Shown here: positions 7,744 to 13,137 of the stretch, piece by piece | Position numbering within the stretch: the stretch's first letter is position 1 | How the letters are laid out: each line of letters starts with the position of its first letter | Origin: JAAEQD01 sp964521815 | GTDB lineage: Bacteria > Zixibacteria > MSB-5A5 > UBA10806 > 4484-95 | DNA: 13,137 nt | Direction: 5' to 3' | Assembly: GCA_964521815.1 (NCBI GenBank) | Contig: CAZFSN010000084.1 | Location: 1-13,137, forward strand | Notes under the pieces: model-generated | The model's database searches: none | Told to the model about the DNA's origin: nothing | The model's input: only the letters and a program-made list of their open reading frames with translations | Position numbers and translations under genes: made by a program

Positions 7744-10700
7744 TTATTTGCCTTGAAACTTGATCTGTTTTTTTATTCCGGATACTGAGATATCGCAATT
7801 CGGCCAACCGGCGGGAGCTACCGGAGGAAGATCTGCCGGGCTAAGCCACAACGGTTCATAATTAGGGCAATAGCTGATATTACCTTGATCTCTGAAAAAA
7901 TTCACCAGCTTAGTCACATCACCGCCTATGACATTACAATCTCCGTTGATATCAGCCGAGGCCCAGAAACCATCCATCAAACAGGCAACGCTGGAGGGCG
8001 CGTCTCGGAAAAAATTGACCAGATAAGTCACATCGCCGCCAACTACCGAAGGCGGCCAGGTCCCATCATACATATTGACATCACCGGGCAAATAAGCATA
8101 GCCTGGTTCTTCGCATTCAAACGCTGTGATTGAGACTGCGTCGACCGCCGCTTCAACTACCGAGCCACTATTTAAATCCGAGGCCTCGAACCGTAACTTT
8201 ACATCAGCGGTAGGCGTCACATAATCGGCAGCGTCAAACGAATATTCGAGCCATTCGTTAACAGTGACCGGTCCGAACATCGTAACTAAAACCCAATTTG
8301 AGCCGTTGTTGTTTGAAATCCAGACCTTGAACAAATCATTATTGGGATCATCGCCGGTATTGTTCGAATACCAGAGCGCGAAACTTATGTTGGCATCTAA
8401 ACCGTCCAAATTAATCGTTGGCGAAACGAGATAAGTAGTCCCACCGTCTACATCGGAATTGCCGTCTGCGTTGTCCGTCACATAACAATAGCCTGATCCG
8501 TCATAATCCGACAGGGGATCGCCTCGATCTCCGCCGCCGCCCGGTATAGCTCGTTCCCATTGACCGTCCGAGGCATCCCCGGACACTGTCCAACCCTGAT
8601 CTGTCTGGAAGTTATCTTCCATGAAAGGTGTTATCGTGCCAACCACAGCTGAGTACACCGAAACAGGCGCGTCGGGCGGGCTCAGGACCGTACTGCCGCC
8701 ATCGCCGGAAGCGCTGATATAAAATTCGGGTAAATCATCGCAGGTGGCTTCCGGCAGGGTCGCTTCAAACATGATGCTGCTAATCGCTGTTATGTTCGTG
8801 GCATTAAACGCGCCATCGTCATAGCGATAGTAAAGCCTGCCCGATCCCGGCTGATAGTTCTCGTTGCCGGCTTCGATCTTTATCGCGAAAGTAGTCGGCT
8901 CGGAGGGTTCTACGTGCTCAGGCGTGCCATCCGGGAAACTAATCTGTAAGGAATAGGAAAACACTGTACTCATACCCAGATCGGGATTTCCCCAGAGCGC
9001 GCCCCATTCAAAGGTTTCATATTTGTTGTAGCTCCACAGGCCATAAGTATACATTTTCGTCACCGCGCGTTGATGAGCTTCGCCTTGCGTGTATTCGCCG
9101 GAAGTTACATCTTCAGTGAATAAGTAATCAAGCGATTGGCTTGAGCCGTCATATTCGCGATTCCAGCCGGGACATCCAAAAGCGACTTTTGTAGCGCCGA
9201 CGAATCCGACTCCCCCCTGCTGCATCATCGCCTGTCCGAGATTTAAGTAATCGGTGTCGGAATTACTGCAAGCATCGGCAAAAATAATAGCGGGATAATT
9301 ATCATTGAGCAACGGGCAATTACCGGAGGAGATAAACGCTTCGACAGTCCCATGGTAGATATGGCTGGATGTCGGTGAACCGTGCCCCGCCCAGTTCACG
9401 AATCCATAAGTACCCGATGACCACACCGAGACGGCGTTACTGTTGTTCAGATTATAATCCATCGAGAAAGTTGAGTAACCCTGTTCGTACAATCTGGTCA
9501 TAGTCCAATCGGCCATCCAGGTTTGATCAACCTTGGCTTCCATGAGCTCGGCGTTATCGGTGCGCGGATTAGGATCATTATCCCAGAAGAAAGCGCCCAA
9601 AAGCAGGATATTCTTTTTATATGACGGATCATCATTCTGCTCGTAGACTACTGATTTTTCGCAGATATGCTGGACGATAGTCGGATCACTCCAGGGGATT
9701 CGCCCGACATTGACCTCGCCATAAAAATCGATCGGATCGGTGTCCTCGCCATACAGATGGTCGCCATCGGCATCCCAGGAAACATTATCGGCGTAAGAAA
9801 GCTCGGCATAATAGAAATCAGTCTCCGGCATTCCATAACCGACATCCTGGTAGGTCCGGCGCATCGGGACATCATCATAATGACCGATAATCAGTACATC
9901 TTCTATGCCCCATTGATTCGAGGGATATTTATCCCGGAGCAAATTCCTTATTTTCTCGGCCAGGTCGTAGCCGATATAATTGGAATTTATCCAGGTCGTG
10001 GTCACAACCTCCACTGCCCGGCCTTTCTGCGTTTCCCAATTGACCAGGGGGGTTATGTATGATGTCAACGAACTAAGCGTGATTATTACGAAATCATTAA
10101 TATCTCTATCAACCGGAGTATAAGGCGGGTACCAGCTATAGGCTTGATCATAATTCAGGATTATGTCCTCGGCCCGATGTTGAATTTTCTCGCTACCGCT
10201 TAGAGAAATATCCGGCGTCCTGTCAGGAAGTCTGTATTTGAGATCGACCGTGATGTCGGGATAATAAATCAGCCGCCCGGTCAAGGGATGATATTCGAAT
10301 GGTGTCACCCGGACATCTACGAGATTGTACTCTCTATAGCCGGCGGTTCTGATAAATTCTACGACTTTTTGGGGATATGCGTTATCGCTTTGATAAACCG
10401 AGTTGTAATTTCCCTCGTAGCGTTGTTTATCCCTTTCATAAAGAGCGGGGTTTTCCTCATCGATTACTCTTGTTAAGGGCGTAGGCGGGATATTGTAGTT
10501 GCCCGGCAGGTCGATCCCCTCGCCCGGATCAAAATCAATCCCGATAAACTCGGCGCCGGGCGGTATCGCCAGCGCGAAAATCCGCGACGGCAACTTTGGT
10601 TTTCCCGGTATCAGCAAATAGCCATAATCATCGATATAGAGCTCCTGCCCAAGTACGGTGTTCTCGATTTCATAAGCCGCCACCGGAATTGTAACGTTGA

Positions 10701-10797
10701 TTGTTTGTTCGCGCTCGGAACCGAAAACGGCGGAGGTACTAATCAAAAAAAGAGCTGATATCAATATTAAGATAGAAAAAATAGAAGATCGCTTCAT
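7744..10797 (-). CDS. Secreted C25 (gingipain-type) cysteine peptidase with dockerin-like tail
   Basis: The open frame extends to 10884, but the start at 10797 is better. It has AAGGAG 7 nt upstream and begins directly with a signal peptide (MKRSSIFSILILISALFLIS, cleavage likely near VFGSE), giving 1017 residues. Residues ~30-230 resemble a gingipain propeptide region. The C25 domain spans about 235-612. H472 in NWAGHGSP and C510 in FADACSNSD form the expected His-Cys dyad, followed by GGVGFVGAT (528-536), and the domain ends near WGNPDLGM. A two-part beta-sandwich module (about 617-898) is shared with the neighbouring metalloprotease. Residues 905-970 form two dockerin-like units. No T9SS sorting domain is seen at the C-terminus. 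Substrate specificity cannot be read from sequence. Confidence 0.88.
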   Translation of the reverse strand: MKRSSIFSILILISALFLISTSAVFGSEREQTINVTIPVAAYEIENTVLGQELYIDDYGYLLIPGKPKLPSRIFALAIPPGAEFIGIDFDPGEGIDLPGNYNIPPTPLTRVIDEENPALYERDKQRYEGNYNSVYQSDNAYPQKVVEFIRTAGYREYNLVDVRVTPFEYHPLTGRLIYYPDITVDLKYRLPDRTPDISLSGSEKIQHRAEDIILNYDQAYSWYPPYTPVDRDINDFVIITLSSLTSYITPLVNWETQKGRAVEVVTTTWINSNYIGYDLAEKIRNLLRDKYPSNQWGIEDVLIIGHYDDVPMRRTYQDVGYGMPETDFYYAELSYADNVSWDADGDHLYGEDTDPIDFYGEVNVGRIPWSDPTIVQHICEKSVVYEQNDDPSYKKNILLLGAFFWDNDPNPRTDNAELMEAKVDQTWMADWTMTRLYEQGYSTFSMDYNLNNSNAVSVWSSGTYGFVNWAGHGSPTSSHIYHGTVEAFISSGNCPLLNDNYPAIIFADACSNSDTDYLNLGQAMMQQGGVGFVGATKVAFGCPGWNREYDGSSQSLDYLFTEDVTSGEYTQGEAHQRAVTKMYTYGLWSYNKYETFEWGALWGNPDLGMSTVFSYSLQISFPDGTPEHVEPSEPTTFAIKIEAGNENYQPGSGRLYYRYDDGAFNATNITAISSIMFEATLPEATCDDLPEFYISASGDGGSTVLSPPDAPVSVYSAVVGTITPFMEDNFQTDQGWTVSGDASDGQWERAIPGGGGDRGDPLSDYDGSGYCYVTDNADGNSDVDGGTTYLVSPTINLDGLDANISFALWYSNNTGDDPNNDLFKVWISNNNGSNWVLVTMFGPVTVNEWLEYSFDAADYVTPTADVKLRFEASDLNSGSVVEAAVDAVSITAFECEEPGYAYLPGDVNMYDGTWPPSVVGGDVTYLVNFFRDAPSSVACLMDGFWASADINGDCNVIGGDVTKLVNFFRDQGNISYCPNYEPLWLSPADLPPVAPAGWPNCDISVSGIKKQIKFQGK
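7894..8049 (-). repeat. Duplicated dockerin-like unit, 114-nt period
   Basis: Segments starting at 7894 and 8008 match at roughly 34 of 42 bases, with a 114-nt period (38 residues). They encode GGDVTYLVNFFRD and GGDVTKLVNFFRD. The second unit (residues 949-960) has a canonical EF-hand/dockerin calcium loop: D, N, D, N and D at positions 1, 3, 5, 7 and 12. The first unit carries an insertion in its loop. This suggests an internal duplication, as in type I dockerins. Confidence 0.75.
8104..8949 (-). repeat. Shared C-terminal module, copy B (C25 peptidase residues ~617-898)
   Basis: This is the partner of copy A in the metalloprotease. It begins ISFPDGTPEHVEPSEP, continues through DNFQTDQGWTVSG and SDVDGGTTYLVSPT, and ends near RFEASDLNSGSVVEA. 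The order of sub-domains is the same in both genes. The peptidase domains in front of it are unrelated. Confidence 0.75.
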
Positions 10798-10804
10798 GTT
10801 ATAA

Positions 10805-10810
10805 CTCCTT
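10805..10810 (-). promoter_or_regulatory. Ribosome binding site that decides the C25 peptidase start
   Basis: On the minus strand this is AAGGAG with a 7-nt spacer to the ATG at 10797. The upstream ATG at 10884 would add 29 residues in front of the signal peptide, which is unlikely for an exported protein. Confidence 0.8.
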
Positions 10811-10923
10811 GAATTAATTTGCCGTGCCGGTAATGACACCGTCGAATGTCTCGATATTTTTTTGAAGTAAACGTCCATCAGCAAAATCGCAGTATTCCCA
10901 CAATTCCTTGAGGTCTTTTTTGT

Positions 10924-10952
10924 TAGATACTAAAATTTCACCGAAAAAGCAA
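10924..10952 (-). promoter_or_regulatory. Candidate promoter of the C25 peptidase
   Basis: On the minus strand, TTGCTT (10947-10952) and TATCTA (10924-10929) are 17 nt apart, the ideal sigma-70-type spacing. The -35 box equals the one proposed for the aldolase. The predicted leader is about 120 nt. The AT-rich context makes chance matches possible. Confidence 0.35.
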
Positions 10953-10973
10953 GGACTGTTTTTGGTGTATAAG

Positions 10974-10999
10974 TTGTTGATATTTCAATATCATAACAA
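10974..10999. promoter_or_regulatory. Imperfect dyad, candidate operator
   Basis: TTGTTGATATT-TC-AATATCATAACAA is a near-perfect inverted repeat, with two extra bases in the right arm. It lies about 20 nt upstream of the candidate peptidase -35 box. No U-tract follows, so a binding site is more likely than a terminator. Confidence 0.35.
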
Positions 11000-11046
11000 T
11001 TCTTCGTTCAATGCTATTTATTTTCTTTAGCAAATTACTATTGTCA

Positions 11047-11060
11047 AATTGTTAACAATT
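11047..11060. promoter_or_regulatory. Perfect 14-bp palindrome AATTGTTAACAATT
   Basis: This perfect palindrome is centred on GTTAAC and sits between the two divergent candidate promoters, about 107 nt upstream of the aldolase -35 box. An AACAATT half-site is repeated at 10995-11001. It could bind a regulator acting on either gene, or be chance in AT-rich DNA. Confidence 0.3.
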
Positions 11061-11166
11061 GTACTATTATTTCGCTTAAGAAGTTAAAATTCATCATGGT
11101 TTTTCGGATAAAATGATTAAAGCCGGCTGTTTTTTCGATACACTGAAAATAATGATAATTCAATTA

Positions 11167-11196
11167 TTGCTTAAAAAGCCCGATATTGGCTATAAT
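11167..11196 (+). promoter_or_regulatory. Candidate promoter of the aldolase gene
   Basis: TTGCTT (11167-11172) and a perfect TATAAT (11191-11196) are 18 nt apart. Transcription would start near 11203, giving a leader of about 97 nt. This is the best promoter match in the window. Confidence 0.55.
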
Positions 11197-11299
11197 ACTT
11201 GGGTGCTTTCGGTATGCATTTTAGGGGAACTGTCTGAAAGTAAATGAGTTTAAATCAAGGTAAAGAAATAAATTAATTAATTCTAAGGAGGAAATTAAC

Positions 11300-12349
11300 A
11301 TGGCTGTCAATATCGAGGAAATTCTGGGCAAAGATGCCGAATATCTTCTGAACTATACCAGCAAAACTTTTCCCAAAGATCAGCTTCATTTACCGGGTCC
11401 GGATTTTATCAATCGGATACATTCTACTTCGGATAGGCCCGTGTCGGTGCTTCGCAATATGCAAACTCTATTTGACCACGGCCGTCTGGCCGGCACCGGC
11501 TACCTGTCGATTTTGCCGGTAGATCAGGGCATAGAGCATACGGCTGGGGCATCGTTTGCCCCCAACCCGATCTACTTCGACCCGGAGAACATAATCAAGC
11601 TGGCCATAGAGGGCGGTTGCAACGGGGTAGCCTCAACGTTGGGTGTACTTGGCGCGATGGCCCGCAAATACGCTCACCGGATCCCGTTCATCGTTAAGAT
11701 CAATCATAACGAGCTACTGACCTATCCTACCAAGTACGATCAGATTTTATTCGCCGATGTCGAACAGGCTTTCGAGATGGGCGCCGTCGCGGTCGGCGCC
11801 ACGATCTATTTCGGGTCGGAGCAAAGCAACACCCAGATCATGGAAATCACCCAGGCTTTCAAAGAGGCTCACGAACTGGGCCTGGTGACAATCCTCTGGG
11901 CCTACCTTCGCAACCCGGCGTTCAAGACCGATAAAGACTATCACGTAGCTGCCGATTTAACCGGACAAGCCAATCATCTTTCCGTCACTATCGAGGCCGA
12001 TATCGTGAAGCAGAAAGCGCCGCAGAACAACGGCGGATTCACCGCCCTAAAATTCGCCAAGACTCACGAGAAAGTTTATACCGAATTAACCACCGATCAT
12101 CCAATCGACTTAACGCGTTATCAGGTTGCCAACTGCTATATGGGCCGGGCCGGACTGATTAATTCAGGCGGCGGTTCCGGTAAAAACGATCTTTTCGAAG
12201 CCGTTCGTACTGCCGTAATCAACAAACGCGCCGGCGGCATGGGCATGATCATGGGCCGTAAAGCGTTCCAGCGTCCCATGGCTGAAGGCGTGAAGTTGAT
12301 GAACGCCGTGCAAGATGTTTACGCCGATAAAAAAGTGACTATCGCTTAA
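11300..12349 (+). CDS. fbaB: Class I fructose-bisphosphate aldolase (FbaB/DhnA type)
   Basis: This 349-residue cytoplasmic enzyme cleaves fructose 1,6-bisphosphate into dihydroxyacetone phosphate and glyceraldehyde 3-phosphate through a Schiff base, needing no metal, and works in glycolysis and gluconeogenesis. Length and sequence fit the FbaB/DhnA family end to end. Visible motifs are ILPVDQGIEH (71-80, at the first barrel strands), FIVKINHNEL (130-139), VGATIYFGS (165-173), and TIEADIVKQKAP (230-241), where K237 is the likely Schiff-base lysine by family analogy. A glycine-rich phosphate-binding segment, NSGGGSGKND, follows. The start has AAGGAGG at 11285-11291 with an 8-nt spacer. A candidate promoter precedes it and a stable hairpin follows, so it may be transcribed alone. 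Confidence 0.95.
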   Translation: MAVNIEEILGKDAEYLLNYTSKTFPKDQLHLPGPDFINRIHSTSDRPVSVLRNMQTLFDHGRLAGTGYLSILPVDQGIEHTAGASFAPNPIYFDPENIIKLAIEGGCNGVASTLGVLGAMARKYAHRIPFIVKINHNELLTYPTKYDQILFADVEQAFEMGAVAVGATIYFGSEQSNTQIMEITQAFKEAHELGLVTILWAYLRNPAFKTDKDYHVAADLTGQANHLSVTIEADIVKQKAPQNNGGFTALKFAKTHEKVYTELTTDHPIDLTRYQVANCYMGRAGLINSGGGSGKNDLFEAVRTAVINKRAGGMGMIMGRKAFQRPMAEGVKLMNAVQDVYADKKVTIA

Positions 12350-12364
12350 ATAGTAATTCGCACC

Positions 12365-12398
12365 ACCTTAGGGAAACGGCATGCCGTGTCCCTAAGGT
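12365..12398 (+). terminator. Long near-perfect hairpin after the aldolase gene
   Basis: ACCTTAGGGA (12365-12374) pairs fully with TCCCTAAGGT (12389-12398). Inside, ACGGCATGCCGT (12376-12387) is itself a perfect palindrome, so almost the whole 34 nt is self-complementary. It begins 15 nt after the stop codon. No T-tract follows on either strand, so it may be a weak or factor-assisted terminator, an RNA-stabilising 3' hairpin, or a processing site before the E1 gene. Confidence 0.5.
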
Positions 12399-12560
12399 TA
12401 ATCCCCCGCATCAACAAGCTTTTAGATATTATATCAAAGTGCCTAATGTTCCGGAAACTCAAACCATTTCACTTTGGTTCTAAAAAAAGATTATATCAAT
12501 GATCTTAACCGATGGACAGATTTCGAATTGCTCGATAATCAACAAAACCGGAGATGCTTT

Positions 12561-13137
12561 ATGGCATACTTTGAAATAAAAGACTGGATAAAAGAACTCA
12601 AACCGGGGCGCAAAAAAACCAACGCATTAGCTGACTATTCCGGCCTCGACCGTGACACGCTTCTAAAGATGTATTCAACAATGGTGCTGGCTCGACGGAT
12701 CGAGCTGGAGGAAAAGCTTCTTTTGAGACGGGGTATCTGCCGCTTCTTTATCGGTTGCGGCGGTAAGGAGCTTATCGATGTTGTAATCGCACAGGCTTTA
12801 AACGGCGATGACCCGTTTATCGGCTATTACCGTAATAAGGCGTTCGATCTGTATCGGGGCGTATCGATTAAGCAGAAAATCTACGAGGCGGTCGGTGACG
12901 CGCGTTCGGAATCGACCGGCGGGATGCTTCAGCCGTCCCATTCGTCCTATCCCGATCTGGCGATACTGCCGCAGGCTTCCCCAACCGGTTCGCACGCGCT
13001 GGAGGCCGCCGGCCTGGGCGAGGCGATTATAAATCCTACTCCGATAACCGGCCCTATTGGTATTTCGGGCGGACGGTACAAACCCGGTTCGCTGGTGTTC
13101 TGTTCGATCGGCGAAGGCGCGACCTCATCGCCGGAAT
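12561..13137 (+). CDS. 2-oxoacid dehydrogenase E1 component, alpha-type N-terminus, partial (probably branched-chain)
   Basis: The first 192 residues are visible, beginning MAYFEIKDWIKELK. E1 uses thiamine diphosphate to decarboxylate a 2-oxoacid and pass the acyl group to the lipoyl E2 protein in a cytoplasmic multienzyme complex. Family signs are MVLARRIELEEKLLLRRG (41-58), a YYRNKAFDLYRGVS segment (89-102), STGGMLQPSHSS (118-129), PQASPTGSHALEAAGLGEAI (137-156), and SIGEGATSSPE (182-192), the start of the thiamine-diphosphate/Mg binding motif. The YYR and PSH features resemble branched-chain E1 proteins more than pyruvate E1. The start has GGAG at 12550-12553 with a 7-nt spacer. Whether a beta part is fused downstream cannot be seen. 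It follows the aldolase by 211 nt, with a hairpin between. Confidence 0.88.
   Translation, partial: MAYFEIKDWIKELKPGRKKTNALADYSGLDRDTLLKMYSTMVLARRIELEEKLLLRRGICRFFIGCGGKELIDVVIAQALNGDDPFIGYYRNKAFDLYRGVSIKQKIYEAVGDARSESTGGMLQPSHSSYPDLAILPQASPTGSHALEAAGLGEAIINPTPITGPIGISGGRYKPGSLVFCSIGEGATSSPE

Larger units (their letters stand above)
10798..11299. other. Divergent intergenic region between the C25 peptidase and the aldolase
   Basis: This 502-nt AT-rich region serves two genes transcribed away from each other. It holds a candidate promoter for each and two dyads between them. The aldolase leader (about 11203-11299) shows no riboswitch I recognise. I see no small gene here. Confidence 0.65.

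Noticed and set aside
10798..10884. N-terminal extension of the C25 peptidase from the ATG at 10884
   Set aside because: It would put 29 polar residues before the signal peptide; the internal ATG at 10797 has a proper AAGGAG site.
12435..12476. CAAAGTG...CACTTTG inverted repeat between the aldolase and E1 genes
   Set aside because: The arms are only 7 bp with a 28-nt loop in AT-rich sequence, with no U-tract and no clear promoter next to it. Chance is a sufficient explanation.

Overview
The window looks like a bacterial chromosome segment from the FCB group and neighbouring candidate phyla, possibly Zixibacteria or a relative. Three things suggest this: large secreted proteases with beta-sandwich modules, a C-terminal type A sorting (Por/T9SS, FlgD-Ig-like) domain with a YPNPFN start, and a dockerin-like tail on a C25 (gingipain-type) peptidase. 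The phylum call is inference from domain style, not from a marker gene.

Layout, left to right. (1) On the minus strand is a methylmalonyl-CoA mutase operon. mutA (small, non-catalytic chain, 1640-3811) overlaps mutB (large catalytic chain, 1-1643) by ATGA. mutB runs off the left edge, so its cobalamin-binding domain is not seen. Upstream of mutA lie a candidate promoter and a perfect 7-bp dyad. (2) At 4091-4305 is a rho-independent terminator that forms one end of a ~209-bp palindrome-rich element with imperfect terminal inverted repeats. (3) Two secreted proteases lie in tandem on the minus strand: a HEXXH metalloprotease with a T9SS-type tail (4328-7201) and a C25 cysteine peptidase with a dockerin-like tail (7744-10797). 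They share a ~280-residue C-terminal module. (4) A divergent intergenic region with dyads and candidate promoters (10798-11299) leads to plus-strand genes: a class I fructose-bisphosphate aldolase (11300-12349), a strong hairpin, and the start of a thiamine-diphosphate E1 2-oxoacid dehydrogenase, probably branched-chain type (12561 to the right edge).

A plausible functional thread, inferred only, is protein and amino-acid use. The secreted proteases would release amino acids. The E1 enzyme would decarboxylate branched-chain 2-oxoacids. The propionyl-CoA that arises from valine and isoleucine breakdown would pass through methylmalonyl-CoA to the mutase, which makes succinyl-CoA. The aldolase is central sugar metabolism. 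Terminators and strand changes argue against one shared transcript.

I found no rRNA, tRNA, CRISPR array, transposase or phage gene. No clear new multi-gene system is visible. The most unusual items are the palindromic element, the module shared by two unrelated proteases, and the dyads near the promoters.
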